This document shows positions 13,201 through 23,891 of a DNA stretch of 64,000 nt, piece by piece. The notes below the pieces were generated by a model. The model saw only the letters and a list, made by a program, of their open reading frames with translations. It had not been told where the DNA came from and did no database searches. Source of the DNA: Patiria pectinifera (lineage: Eukaryota > Echinodermata > Asteroidea > Valvatida > Asterinidae). How positions within the stretch are numbered: position 1 is the stretch's first letter; every line of letters starts with the position of its first letter. The position numbers and the translations under genes are program-made. The stretch lies in the NCBI GenBank assembly GCA_029964075.1, contig CM057146.1, positions 9,505,501 to 9,569,500 of the forward strand, written 5' to 3'.

Positions 13201-15607
13201 CGACCCGAACGTGCAATTTGTGTAAAAGTCGTCGTTGTGGGCAGCAAACAAAACACAGTAAATCGTGACGTAATAAACAGGACTCGTTTATGCTACTCTG
13301 CATCGGGAGTCCTGTTTATTACGTCACGATTTACTGTGTTTTGTTTGCTGCCCGCAACGAGGACTTTTACACAAATTGCACGTTCGGGTCGAAACAGGCA
13401 TGACAAGACTTGAAAAACAGCTCTCAAAAGTACCTTTTGTACTCATTTCATGACAGAAACAATAGTCGTTTTTATTTCATCACACCTTAGGCTACATATA
13501 CCCGAAAAATGACGGAAATGTCTTCGAGCATTCCACAACCTCTTTAACAAACATTTCCACTGCTAGTCTTGGGTCAACTTGTTTGTTGTAGATACGCGGT
13601 GACCCACCACCGCGATAATCCATCGCCGCAAAAGGGCGTTATCACGACGAACCGCTATAACCCATGAACTGCCAGCAGCAACGTCTTGGGAATCTTGAAG
13701 CGGTTGTGCAAATCCCGGAAGTTGTCTGAAGGGCTTTAGGCCTTTAACTTGACTGTTTGAACCACCTTTTGCAAGCGTCATCAGCCAGCCGCGCATAAAA
13801 AAAATGCATATTAGGCGAAAAAAAATTTAAAAAAAATGGTCGGTCTCTGGTCAGCGCGCGCGTCGATTTTAATCATGCGCGTCGATCTTTTTTTTTTCCA
13901 AAATGTTCTGCGGTAGCTCCAACAGCGCCCTCTATTTCCGCACCTCCTCAATTTTTTTTACCAAAGAGCACCAAGGAATTGGAAATTGCACCAAGGCAAA
14001 TGATCGAAAGCACCAAGGCAAATTATGGAGGACACCAATGTGCATGAGGACACCAAAAAAGCAAAATAGTACCCACCTTGTCTGTACAATCCAAGCTTGA
14101 AGAAAAAAAAAAAAGCCGCTTGGCCGCGTCAATTCCGGAACTTTGGTCTGACCAGAGACCAAATAATTTTTTTGGGGGGCCTTAACGTGAAATGTGATTT
14201 GGTTTTTCGTGTTGCCTGGTTTTCATTTTGAAATTTTCTCACAAATGGCATTCAAAACCTTTCTTTTTCATTGACAAGTTTCTAAGTAATTTGTAGAGTT
14301 GGTTACAGGTACTCGATCCCATAACCTAAAACCAGTTCCTGACATCAGCGGTCAGGTACCCGGGTCTGATGCACACCACTAATACATGCATGAAGGCCAT
14401 TTTGTTTTACATCATGTACTCGTACACATATGTTTAGCTTTTGGGAACAGCCGTTACCAATGGCAGTAGCATTTTAAACATGGCAGCCTCTGATGAAAAC
14501 CTTGCATCTGCAGCAAATTTGTCTTCGAAACACTGAAAAAAATAAATAACACATACATGTTCAAACATATACTATACTCTCGAGGACAATGCTTTGTGTT
14601 TCCCTTTGTCTCTGTAATATAACACTCTCCCATAGACTAAGCACACAAACTTACTACAGAGGACCGTTTCCAACAAAAGACCCAACTCCCGAGGACTGAA
14701 AGGATATGTTGTTCTCTCTTTGTGTGTCGGTCCTCAGGGATTATGCAGAACAAGTATACAACTATTCGTCTTTATAAACAAATCACACATGATTATATAA
14801 ATTAACACAAAAGTACCGGTAGTCAAAAATCGAAGACTTTCTATGCCTTAATTTACTCATAGCTAGTGTTATACCCGTGCCATCTATGCATTAAGCAAAT
14901 AACTAGTATTACATCCCAAGACCACACAGCTGATGATCTATCCAGTCCCCTAACTGTAAGGCCAAAAAAAAAAAAATTTCGGTCTCTGGTCAGACCAAAG
15001 ATCCGGAATTGACGCGGCGATGCGGCATTTTTTTTTTTTTTGGCTTTTTTTTTTTTCTTCAAGCTTGGATTGTACAGACAAGGTGGGGTACTATTTTGCT
15101 TTTTTGGTGTCCTCATGTACATTGGTGTCCTCCATAATTTGCCGTGGTGCTCTCGATCATTTGCCTTGGTGCGATTTCCCATTCCTTGGTGCTCTTTGGT
15201 AAAAAAAAATTGAGGAGGTGCGGCAACAGAGGGCGCTGTTGGAGCTACCGCGGAACATTTTGGAAGAAAAAAGGTTGACCCGCATGATTAAAATCGATGC
15301 GTGCGCTGACCAGAGACCGACTTTTTTTTTTTTTTTGGCCTAACATTTACGGATAGCGTTACATTTGTTTATTTCTCTCCTCTGTGTTCGCAGGCCAAAA
15401 GGTTGGCATAAATCCTACTCCGGCACCGAGTCCAACAACCCCGACCTGCAGATCGGCGATCCGGTGTTCCAGAGTCTACTGGCCTCCGGCAATCAGAGCA
15501 TGGACCAGGAGAACGAATCGCTGATGGGTGACATAGAAGGAAATGACATCCACGAATTAGGGTCAGTGCAAAACGAGGTCACAGACATGAGAAATGGACA
15601 GTATTAA
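1274..15607 (+). CDS. SLC5-family sodium/solute cotransporter (SMCT/SMVT-like), 5' partial
   Basis: Ten exons with consistent GT-AG borders and phases: 1274-1414, 2318-2403, 5853-5894, 7773-7837, 9208-9296, 10222-10442, 11102-11255, 11884-12001, 12896-13035, 15394-15607 (TAA at 15605). They encode about 423 residues. The first exon reads FWGTIIGGNFNTLTIWAVSQ and then TSVQRFLTAK, the conserved SLC5 helix 6/7 region; later exons give GLFVACLFAGTLSTVSSGLN (the core Na+-site helix), then GGVGGPLLGVFSLGML and GALIGILVGF. Known role of the family: plasma-membrane LeuT-fold carriers that couple Na+ to organic solutes such as monocarboxylates, vitamins or iodide. The substrate cannot be deduced here. 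The predicted loop from exons 3-4 is Ala/Asn rich with two N-glycosylation sequons (NAT, NGS); a second Ser/Thr-rich loop lies in exon 6. The C-terminal tail is hydrophilic and acidic. The 5' exons were not found upstream of 1274. The family call is firm; the subfamily is open. Confidence 0.93.
1713..1952 (+). mobile_element. tRNA-derived SINE (family 1), diverged copy
   Basis: A B-box-like GGGTTCGAACCCGGGTC at about 1773 is followed by AGCAAGGCACTTAACCATTA and AAGAGAAGGGGTTTGCCCCG, the same body as the copies at 25396, 31072 and 57800. Confidence 0.75.
2433..2893. mobile_element. TIR element with internal tandem repeat
   Basis: The ends AATTGCAGAATACCCCGCCA and its inverse complement form terminal inverted repeats of about 24 bp. 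Inside, a segment of about 113 bp (CCGCGTAGCCGCCAACAGGG...TTGCTTCGTTCTCAA) occurs twice plus a partial copy. It begins 30 bp behind the SLC5 exon that ends at 2403. No transposase is encoded. Confidence 0.75.
3013..3521. mobile_element. TTAA MITE family A, copy 1
   Basis: It is bounded by TTAA on both sides, with left end TTAAAGGGAAAATACAACAT and right end ATGTATATTCCCTTTAA. A perfect 24 bp palindrome centred on TCGGCCGA lies at 3180-3203. The TTAA target and short TIRs are typical of piggyBac-type non-autonomous elements. Confidence 0.85.
3608..4185. repeat. Tandem repeat, three units of about 198 bp
   Basis: Units beginning GAGTTTGTTTCTGCATTC lie at 3608, 3808 and 4005. The unit includes AGAGGGACAATAGGGGGTCC. 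Related single copies occur at about 36245-36445 (inverted) and 39095-39200, so the unit derives from a dispersed repeat. Confidence 0.85.
4759..5198. mobile_element. TTAA element with telomere-like ends
   Basis: The left end is TTAACCCTAACCCCCTAGG and the right end is the inverse GGGTTAGGGTTAA, both on TTAA. The interior is made of degenerate repeats of CCTCAATCCTCCAAAATCCT. A related left end occurs at 23691. It shares its right TTAA with the next element. Confidence 0.7.
5195..5743. mobile_element. TTAA MITE family A, copy 2
   Basis: TTAAAGGAAATATACAACAT begins it and ATGTACATTCCCTTTAA ends it. The central palindrome at about 5356-5389 has arms GGTGGTCGG/CCGACCACC instead of the GCTGATCGG type of copy 1. 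Confidence 0.85.
6022..6332. mobile_element. TIR MITE family C, copy 1
   Basis: The ends ATGGGCCTTATTCACGAGT and GTGAATAAGGCCCAT form TIRs of about 20 bp around an AT-rich 300 bp body. Two more copies lie at 22119 and 49314. Confidence 0.8.
6760..6904. repeat. Inverted repeat, foldback of about 145 bp
   Basis: The arm GACTGCTGTGATGTGGGATA is matched by an inverse copy ending at about 6895, with a short loop around 6835. Confidence 0.65.
7230..7570. mobile_element. Inverted pair of tRNA-like SINE fragments
   Basis: The right arm holds a tRNA-like head (TAGCTCAGTAGTCGAGTGG, then GGTTCGAGTCCCACCCGAGT) followed by TTTTCCCAACTTTCACTCGG; the left arm is its inverse. The arms are about 110 bp with a spacer of about 90 bp. 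A related head is at 37235-37315, and the body end (CAAATTAG...TTCACCGACG) recurs near 60520. The anticodon stem is poor, so a working tRNA is unlikely. Confidence 0.7.
8020..8318 (+). mobile_element. tRNA-derived SINE (family 2), copy 1
   Basis: The B-box GGGTTCGAATCCCGCC is followed by a body with TTTTCTGGGCTTTTCCTCCC and ends in an ATAATAATAATA tail. It shares its layout with 10600-10880. Confidence 0.75.
9540..10130. repeat. Minisatellite of 10-11 bp units
   Basis: About 590 bp of CATGTGATTGA/CATGGATTGA units lie in an SLC5 intron. The core 9760-10030 is nearly perfect and the flanks are diverged. Minus-strand frames reading MSITCQSHVNHMS come from the repeat and are not genes. Confidence 0.95.
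10600..10880 (+). mobile_element. tRNA-derived SINE (family 2), copy 2
   Basis: The head has CAAGCGCTCGCCTCTCACCA and the B-box GGGTTCGATTCCCGG, followed by TCTCCGGGCTCTCCGGTTTTC. It lies between SLC5 exons at 10442 and 11102. Confidence 0.75.
12056..12317. mobile_element. GGCC-ended TIR element family F, copy 1
   Basis: The ends GGCCAAAAA and TTTTTTGGCC flank a body with CCTACCCTATT motifs and AACCACCCAAAACCATCAA. A second copy is at 45587-45848. Confidence 0.65.
13054..13547. mobile_element. TTAA-flanked long hairpin element
   Basis: The two arms (about 13054-13298 and 13303-13547) are nearly perfect inverse complements around a loop of only a few bases, with outer ends TTAAAGAGGTTGTGGAATGC and its inverse. 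It starts 18 nt after the SLC5 splice donor at 13036. The unspliced RNA would fold into a duplex of about 240 bp. The loop side carries GTCCTGTTTATTACGTCACG. Confidence 0.9.
13811..14184. mobile_element. GGCC-ended TIR element family D, copy 1
   Basis: The inner TIR CGGTCTCTGGTCAG and its inverse CTGACCAGAGACC lie behind A/T runs, with outer ends close to TTAGGC/GGCCTTAA. The body includes GCACCAAGGCAAAT. Other copies: 14957 (inverted) and 16874. Confidence 0.75.
14957..15343. mobile_element. GGCC-ended TIR element family D, copy 2 (inverted)
   Basis: It has the same body as 13811-14184 in opposite orientation, with ends TAAGGCCAAAAAA and TTTTTTGGCCTA. It lies just 51 bp before the last SLC5 exon, so its T-rich end is close to the polypyrimidine tract. 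Confidence 0.75.
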
Positions 15608-16873
15608 TGTTTGGCAAGGCTCGTGGCACTGGAGTCCAGGCCCTAGACTTGTGGCTGATTCACCTCATTGATTTGTTGTGGTTTTGGAATAGTCGGGTCC
15701 AAGAGCTAAGGTTGCAGACTAGTAAACAAACTGCCATAGATCCCAGTGATAAATACACCCACTTCCCAAATTCAGAAAAAACACTCACAACTCTCCAAGG
15801 TGTTCAAGCTTATTTCATCATCTTTCATTTTCTGTACAATTCCATCCAAAGATGATCAGCCCTAAAAGTAGTCCTGAAGCGCATCGCCATTTTGAGAAAT
15901 GATGCCTGCGCTTCATGGCAAAATAGAGCAATTTTAGGGCCCAATTTCACCAAACCCTCAAGTTCATGGCCCACAAAATTCTGTAATAGAAAAAAAAAAT
16001 TGAGGGCATGCAAAATGATTTGGCCGGCGTAGGCAATTTCAGGGCTATTTACTGGCCTGCAACCTTACGGACTCAACAGACTAAGTACTCCACGCTATGC
16101 TGCTTGTGTAATGTAATTTATGCGCATGTTCATACATAGACTACTACAATGTGTATGCCAGTATCTCAGCAACCAAACTGAAAAATATGTTGTTCATAAA
16201 ATGTATAGTTATTTACAATTTTCCTCATGATGTGGAAACAAAAGTTTTATTTTATATTTTAATTGGGCATTATGTACGAAAAAAAAATCAAGTTTGTGTT
16301 TTTTTTGTTCATAATTGTAATGGCAGTTACAAAAGCAACAGATGTGCTCATGCTAAGTTCATTTCTCTATTTTCTAAGTTATAAATTATAACAAAAAAAA
16401 TACTTACAAGGCATTACAAAGGAAAGATTAAAACGCCTCAACAAAAGGTGACATGACGTATTCTACTCAAATTACGTCGGTGAAGGGGAAATATTTCGGT
16501 TTTACTCGAGTTATGGTATTACTCACTCTACAGTCTGTCCGCCCATCTTTGGTACAAGTAAAACTAAGTGAGAAACTAATAATCAAACAAAACAAAACTC
16601 TATTGGCGTTGAATATGAACCTTTCTCTCTGCCTTAACCAGTTCGCGCTGGAGCCACGCAAAAGTTTTCCGAAATTCAGATCAATGACTGATAAACCCGC
16701 AACGAGCGCAGCCGGAAATATCTGTCGGCACCCGAAAAATCAGGGTGTGCTACCCGCAGATCGTGACTTGAACCCGTCTGGCATCGAGGTTCTTGAAAAA
16801 ATAATCCCGCGTCTGGGTCTGGTTGCTGTCAAAATAAACCCGGCTTGAACTGGTTAAAAACAAAAACTCACAA
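15608..16873. other. SLC5 3' UTR and spacer
   Basis: After the stop the sequence is AT-rich without a convincing reading frame. ATTAAA at about 16426 is a possible variant poly(A) signal; no canonical AATAAA with a GT-rich tail stands out. Confidence 0.4.
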
Positions 16874-17257
16874 TAAGGCCAAAAAATAAATACTCGGTCT
16901 CTGGTCAGCGCGCGCGTCGATTTTAATCATGCGCGTCAACCTTTTTTTTTTCCTTCAAATTAACATGGAAGCTACAACAGCGCCCTCTATTGCTGCGCCT
17001 CCTCAAATTTTTGTACCACGGAGCACCAAGGAATGGGGAAATTGCCCCAAGGCAAATGATAAAGGGCACCAAGGCAAATTATGGAGGACACCAATGTATA
17101 ATGAGGACGCAAAAAAGCAAAATAGTACCCACCTTGTCTGTACAATACAAGCTTGAAAAAAACAAGCCACCAAAAAAACCACCAAAAAAAACGCGTCGCC
17201 GCATCAATTCCGGAACTTCGGTCTGACCACAGACCAAATATTTTTTTTTTTGCCTTA
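16874..17257. mobile_element. GGCC-ended TIR element family D, copy 3
   Basis: It has the same ends and body as 13811-14184 (TAAGGCCAAAAAATA ... CAGACCAAATATTTTT...GCCTTA). Confidence 0.75.
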
Positions 17258-17545
17258 CACTTGCATTTGGCATGAGAAAACAAGATGCCAAAATGACTTC
17301 CTAAAATCCATACTTTAAACGCCCAGAACAGGTTTTTGACAAAAAGTACATTTAACCACATTCCATCTCACTGGCACACCACTCAAATGAAAGGTCTTGT
17401 TGTCCCCTTTAATTTGAGACCACATCAGAGGTTGTGACGTTTGTAGTTCTGATGAAGATTTCATAAAAATTTTCCACTTTTCAACCCATGTCCACTTTTG
17501 CGTGGCATAATCATGATATTTGATAAGATCTGAATCGAGGCTTTC

Positions 17546-18071
17546 TTAAAGGGAATATACATCATTTGCTTTTGCTGTAATTTTCAGAAATGGATGGAAT
17601 TGGGGGGTTGGAAATATAATATAGCAAATATAGTTACGCTGACTTTTTTGAGGTTTTGGGTTCGAAAATGCTATAAAAACCAAGAAAACCAATCATTTTC
17701 CTGTAGTCTGGTTCCCTGACTCCATTTAAGAAGAAACAGAGCAGTTTACATATATTGGGGAATTGTAAGGTCAGGGAACCAGTCTAGCTGGCTTGTACCC
17801 GTTCATAGGTGTGTAATCGATTGCAAACAAGTGCGATGGTCAACTGGGGCCAGTATTTGAAAAAAAGCCATTTTTTTTCCAACGCTGATCGGCCGATCAG
17901 CATTGGAAATTGATACAAAAATACCACTTTTCTTGAAAATGACAGTATACCAGGTGCCATGATGTTACAGGATGCTTTACACTGTCATTCACTAACAGTC
18001 CAGCAAGGTATTTCAAAATGATTTGGTAGTTTTATTTTTTGATGTTTGCAAATGTTGTATTTTCCCTTTAA
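17546..18071. mobile_element. TTAA MITE family A, copy 3
   Basis: It is flanked by TTAA, with left end TTAAAGGGAATATACATCAT and right end TTGTATTTTCCCTTTAA. The central palindrome at about 17876-17909 is of the GCTGATCGG type. Orientation is opposite to copy 1. Confidence 0.85.
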
Positions 18072-18533
18072 TGGTGAAGAGCACAACTGGGACTATCTCA
18101 AAAAAGTGAGCAGCAGTTACCGACACCAACCAGAGGTTGTTAACTTGATGTTGACGTTTTTGGACGGTACGCTCTGCCAAAAAAATATGATAGTTTGGAA
18201 AATGTGATTCAGACAATTCTTGATACAAGCGTGGTCACTTTTGTTTGTTGTTTACAGACGTGACCAAGACAAACCGCCATCTTGAAAATGGTAAGAAATT
18301 ATTTTTCTGGGAAGCAGTATTTTACTCGGCATCATCTACCAGTAGCAACAAATAGAAACAGTCACAAAATCGCAAGGGGTTTTGTCACCAGATATTTAAA
18401 GATAATCCTTTTTGTTTAAAGATATACATGTATTGAATATATTTTATCTTAATTAGTCGTAATGGCGATATATATATTTCATTCTACCCCCAGCCTTTTT
18501 CTGTGTAAACAGTCACGTTGCATAAACAAATAC

Positions 18534-19050
18534 GCACCGTCGATATCCGAATTTTCAGTAATCGATATATCGGAAATCCAATATCAGAATATCCGATATA
18601 TCGATTATCCCATGTAAAAGTTAAAGACCATAAAGATGACACTTTGATTTAAAAAAAAAAAAAGTCCCAACTTTCCAGGGCCTTCTCTGGATCATAATTG
18701 CTCAAACTTTTTAGACAAATCTCGGAGTTTGTCCAGAACAGGCGGTTTCTTTTGAGGTTTTACATTGGGGAAGACCACGAATTCCAGTGAACGCAGAGCA
18801 CAAAGCGGGCTTGGCATTTCGCACTGTTTTTTAAATATTTCGAGTAACAAGCACAAGTTGCTGCCCAGTTTTATTTCATTATAAAGCAAGCTGTAAATTT
18901 GATTTTGACGATAATCTGACGCATTTTCGATATTTTTGATATCATTCCTTATTGAAAATTGAGATATTTCAATATGATTAAAAAAACTTTGGCGATATCG
19001 ATATCAAAATAATATTGAATAATCGAGTGATATCGATATATCGACGGTGC
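18534..19050. mobile_element. TIR element with CGATAT-rich ends
   Basis: The left end GCACCGTCGATATCCGAA and right end GATATATCGACGGTGC are inverted. Subterminal ATCGATATATCGG-type motifs are repeated. No transposase frame is seen. Superfamily not assigned; the subterminal repeats would fit hAT-like elements. Confidence 0.65.
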
Positions 19051-19231
19051 CTATAAACAAACTTAATTTTAATCTCTGTTTTTTTTTCATGCAGTGTATA
19101 ACAGACTCAACACAGAGATACGCAATGTTCTCGTTAGGGTGTCCTCTTCTTTTTATACATGTACGCAAAACTATTTTATACACTTGATGTCAACCTTATC
19201 GATTTTTGTGCACTCCTCCCCTTTTATCCGC

Positions 19232-19432
19232 TCCGTTGACAAGTACCCCCTCACCGGCAAAGGAAGTACAGTTGGGGGTGCGCGGCCACTGCCTGTACAT
19301 AGAACAAATCCCCTGGTGTACGCGCGTCACACACAAGGAACGGTGCGCGTCAACCAGCGAAATGTCCCGCCCATGGGACGTCGTTGCTAGGTAAAAGGGC
19401 GCCCTGTTTTTGGTAGCGCACGGAGCTCATAG
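19232..19432. repeat. Dispersed repeat H, copy 1
   Basis: About 200 bp (AAGTACCCCCTCACCGGCAA ... AAAGGGCGCCCT) closely match 31820-32056. Confidence 0.75.
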
Positions 19433-19637
19433 TATTCGTCCTTTAACTCCGTCATACATCGTTCAAATCATGTGAAATTCGGCCTCCATCACTAGATTAT
19501 CATTCATGATAAGACATGTTACCCCACCAATTTCTGTCACGTGACCAGTCATGTGACATATGCCACCAGTCATGTGAGTCATTAACCTGGTTTTTTTTTT
19601 ACATCGTAATTACTTTGGTTTATTCATGCTGACATTA

Positions 19638-19801
19638 ATAATAATAATAATAATGAAGTCTTATACAGCGTATGTATCTACCAACAGTTAGGTACTCAAA
19701 GCGCTGGTAATTGTGTCTATTTTGAAAGACAGGTAAATGAAGTTTATGATAAATATGAGACCCATTATGTAGCACCTTTATAGGGTTTACAAGGTTATTG
19801 G
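19638..19801 (-). mobile_element. SINE family 1 fragment (3' part)
   Basis: It begins at an ATAATAATAATA tail and carries ATCTACCAACAGTTAGGTAC and GAGACCCATTATGTAGCACC, like the copies at 25396 and 31072, but lacks the tRNA head. Confidence 0.7.
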
Positions 19802-20107
19802 ATGTATACATTATAAGCAGTAAAATTAATGCGTAAGGAAAAACAAGTCATAAAGTAAATTTCGATGAACTAAATTTTAAGGTGGATTCACTGAAGCGTC
19901 AGCATAGGGGTCAGGAGAAGCCAAGGGCTTTTATTCCTCCCCCTATCCCATTGCCTATATCCCCCGTATTATAGTCACAACCTTGCTGCATTATTTAAGT
20001 TGCGACTTGCCAAAAAATAAAAGGTCATATATGTTCCATCTCTTAGCCAGGGCTATGGCTCGGCATTTGTCATGTAATGTGGGCACAGGCTGAGAAAAGA
20101 TTTAGCC

Positions 20108-20446
20108 ACAGCTCTGGCCAAGTTCGCGCAAGGACTATAGTTGACCAATGGTTAACCATAGTTTGACTAACGCTTGCCCAAACTCTGTCTAGTCGACGGT
20201 GGTTGACTACGCTAGTCGACTATTTGGAACCAACCTACTGGGGCTGGTTGCATCGCTGGTAACCAATAGCCGCGCGCATTCATAACGCTAGCAGAGAGCC
20301 AGGATCCAGAAGTTTTGCGATGACATTTTGACCAGCGTTTGACTAGAGACGTTCGCACGTTGCTATCAGTGCGCAGGCGTAAGGTACGTCACAAATCAAC
20401 CACTAGTCGACTAATGGTGCTTGCCCGAACTTGGTCTCTGTACTCT
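20108..20446. mobile_element. Inverted-end element with AGTCGAC motifs
   Basis: CCAAGTTCG at the left and CGAACTTGG at the right are inverted, with CTAGTCGAC/GTCGACTA motifs repeated inside. The terminal match is short, so the limits are approximate. Confidence 0.5.
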
Positions 20447-21298
20447 GTTTGACAATAGCCAAAGTTTATAATATTTATAATGGCTCAATTAATGTCACGG
20501 GGCTCAAAGAAGTCGAGAGTTTCTTGACATTGACCCTCCTGCTATTTAAACAGTCACAGACAGTCAAAATATTCACCTCCACTTGCCCTGCTATATTTTT
20601 AACAATTTAAGCTAGTCACCAGCAGTCAGATTATGTCAAGCAAGCACTGTGACTAGTCAAACTGGGTCAACAGACAAAGCAGGCAAGTTGTGGTCACAGC
20701 TGTTTTATCACTCACCTGGAGTCAAAGCATAGCTGTATCAAGTTACTTAAACAGTCCCAGCCAGTCAATCCTGCTTTATGTAGGCTGGGAATTCTTAACT
20801 GTTGAAAACAGTCACTTGTTTGATTTTGACTGAAAGGACTACTTGGCACAGAATGTATGTTTGCATTGGAGGGGTTAAAATGGAAAATTTTATGAGCTAA
20901 CTGATAATGATGAAAATTTGTGATTGATTATATTAATGAAATATCTCTTAAACTGTTTTGCCATCAACAGTTCCGGTTGTCAAATTTGTCAATTATAAGA
21001 CCAAGCTGTAAATACTACAACACAAAGTGAACATTCTATCAAATCATGCAAATTGATTTTTTGAGTTTAATATTTGATTGCAGAGAAGGTGAAATAAGTT
21101 TGCTTTTGGTACGCCTTGACCATCCGTGGGATGGTACGTAAGATTAAATATTATTTGTTATCTATTTGGTTTATAAAGCCTTTTTTCACCCGCAAGAAGT
21201 GCGGATTAATAAAGAAAGACATTGTACCCATGGAGTCTTGTCCATACATTTAGATGTTGTCCATAACGCAAACCTTAATTACCGAATGTCCATCAATG

Positions 21299-21508
21299 AA
21301 TAAGCCTTTTTCGGAGTTCCAACTGCGCATTCATAACCTTTGACAACGCGCATTGTTTGTCTCAAATGGCCTTTGACATCATCGCGCCACTGACTTTACA
21401 AAAAGGCTGTTTGTGCATTGTGGGTACTGTCAAAGGGCATGTGAGACAAACAATGCGCGTTGTCACAGGTTACGAATGCGCGCAGTTGGAACTCCGAAAA
21501 GGCTTATT
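21299..21508. mobile_element. Foldback MITE of about 210 bp
   Basis: The arms AATAAGCCTTTTTCGGAGTT and its inverse extend about 70 bp (with CAACGCGCATTGTTTGTCTC inside) around a loop of about 70 bp. Confidence 0.75.
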
Positions 21509-21552
21509 CTTTACAACTTCCAGATGATAATTGTCAAAACTTGATTTTGTCT

Positions 21553-21845
21553 CCAGCAGCTGGCCTCAGGCGAGGCTTCAAGATTTTAGGCCAAGGACAC
21601 GCCGGCTCTGGCTCAGTATTATATCAATGTTGCGGTTCAGAAACATCAACTCCAGAATAAGGGACCATTCGAAATGGTACGCATACGGGATACGTGTCTC
21701 CAGTAGCTGGCCTCGGATGAAGCTTCAAGATTTTAGGCCAAGGACACGCCGGCTCTAGCTCAGTATTATATCAATGTTGCGGTTCAGGAACATCAACTAC
21801 AGACTAAGGGACCATTCGAAATGGTATGCATACGGGATACGTGTA
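21553..21845. repeat. Tandem duplication, two units of about 148 bp
   Basis: The segment AGCTGGCCTC...TTCAAGATTTTAGGCCAAGG...ACGCATACGGGATACGTGT occurs twice with few changes. Confidence 0.8.
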
Positions 21846-22118
21846 TGGCTGAGGAAAAACACGTCTATTAACCCCTTGACGCCGGTATTGTTCGGCCACG
21901 GACAGCTGCACATTGGGTGGAATGTGTACGTGCAGGCATTCAGCCGTTGTCTATGATCGGATGCGCTATGCAGCAGGAATGCAACAGGAATGCAGCAGTA
22001 GCAGTCCCCCGGCTTATCAGCTTTTATGAGCTACGCCTAGAGGCATCAGCCGGTGTTAAGGGGTTCAATCACCATTAAATATATGTAACCCGTATGCGTA
22101 CCATTTCTAATGGTCCAT

Positions 22119-22429
22119 ATGGGCCTCATTCACGAGTCGGCCATATTGGATTGAAAGTGAGGTAAAATCTTAATTTTTTTTAACTTGCCAAGAGAAATGA
22201 AAGCAAGTTCATTTTATAATAAATTCCAGTCTGCTTCAATGAATAATTAAAGATTTGTAATTAAACATTCCCCAATATTTCTATCATATTTAACACAAAA
22301 AATGACAGTAAAATAAGGCTGCATTGTGCCTGCATAAATAGTCTGGCGCCATCCCTTTACACAGTTAACAATTAATGAAATACATTCGGGGAACTCGAGA
22401 AAAATGGCCAACTCGTGAATAAGGCCCAT
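22119..22429. mobile_element. TIR MITE family C, copy 2
   Basis: The ends ATGGGCCTCATTCACGAGTC and GTGAATAAGGCCCAT; the body is the inverse of the copy at 6022. Confidence 0.8.
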
Positions 22430-22906
22430 TGTCAGAAACTAGGAATGCTTTCCATTTGGTTCGAATGTAAAGATCAATAATTATGGAGAAAGACCAGAAA
22501 ATTTGGAATCTGTGAAATCTGGCAGGTTTCCCTCATATGGACCCTCGGCCTTACACACATCTGTGACGTCAGTGAGTTCATATTTCGTAGAAGTTTAATT
22601 TCCACAATTTCAGGAATAAAAATTAAAGGACAAAATAATAACTGAAGAGCAATCAGACAGAGCCATACTTTTTTCAATGCCAACTTTAATTACGCTCTTG
22701 AAACTGATGGAAATGTACATGCATGTACAACCCCCATTTGCTGGTAACAACAGATATGTTAATCAGATAATGTACACTGAACAGCTACCTTACAGATTAG
22801 GTAAATGTGATTTGAAAACAATTTTTTTACTGTCAACTTGCGTATACCCTCTGATCAGTATAAAGGTCAAAAATCTTTCCCATTTTTTTTCAACAAGGTA
22901 ATCAAT

Positions 22907-23285
22907 AGGCCCCCTCCCCCAAAAAGTCTCTGGTTTCTGGTATGGAGCTTGCCCAAAAAGTGGTGCGGCGACGCGGCTTTTTTTTTTACCTGATTTTTTT
23001 GCTTCAAATGTCGGCTGATGGCTGCAAATGGTGCCCGACTAAACTTAGTGTAAATATATGGGAGTCCAGAGAGACCACATAAAGCTTATTCTCGACCATA
23101 ACCCAATCTAAAAACACGTTAAAATTGTGCAGCAGCAGGATTCCAGTCAAACCAGTGAGTTTGGCGGTTTTGAGACATCATCTTTCATTGAAAAAAAAAA
23201 ACCTTTTCATTTTGCCGACGCGCATGGCTACAGCGACGCGCGCGCATACCAGAAACCGGAGACTTTTACTTTTTTTTTGGCCTTA
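22907..23285. mobile_element. GGCC-ended TIR element family E, copy 1
   Basis: The inner TIR GTCTCTGGTTTCTGGTATG and its inverse CATACCAGAAACCGGAGAC lie behind A/T runs and GGCC. A copy with the same body is at 56253. Confidence 0.75.
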
Positions 23286-23891
23286 CCTAAAACTTATTTA
23301 AACCAAATTAACCAGTTCTTTTCGGAGCCTGTGTATACCATGTGCATGCAAAAGATTTGGGGTATTCGGAACGGAAGACAGATAAACATCCAGGGAGCCA
23401 GGCAGGAAATATCTATCAGTGACCCACTCGCAGCGAGCGAGGCCGGAAATATGAGTGTGCTGCCCGAGGGTGATGGCTTCAACCCGCCTGGCTTGAGGTC
23501 GAGTGAAAAGTAATCCCGCGCCTCGTTCCGTTCTTGTCAAAATAATCCCGGCGTGAACTGGTTAATGACTAAACGTTTTATCAGAAAAATCCAAAAAAAT
23601 TGGATAACAAAAAAAGGTCCTTTTTGAACGCCAACACTTGAAATGATATTAGGCATCTACTTTTCATACACACAAATATGAAAATCATATTAACCCTAAC
23701 TCCCTAGGCCTTTTTGCTAGGATGTAGCCTCAATCCTGCACTTAGCCTCGTGGAAAAATAGCATATAGCCTCAATCCTGCAAATTCCTCCATTATTTCTT
23801 GAATATGGTCTGTTGAGGGGTGACCACTGCCTGAATCCTGCAAAATCCTGCGGCAGTGACTGTCAATATGTTGAGGCTTAGCCAGTGACAT

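Noticed and set aside
18258..18300. Exon-like segment ending in GAAAATGGTAAG
   Set aside because: It has acceptor- and donor-like borders, but no conserved coding match and it lies after the SLC5 stop.
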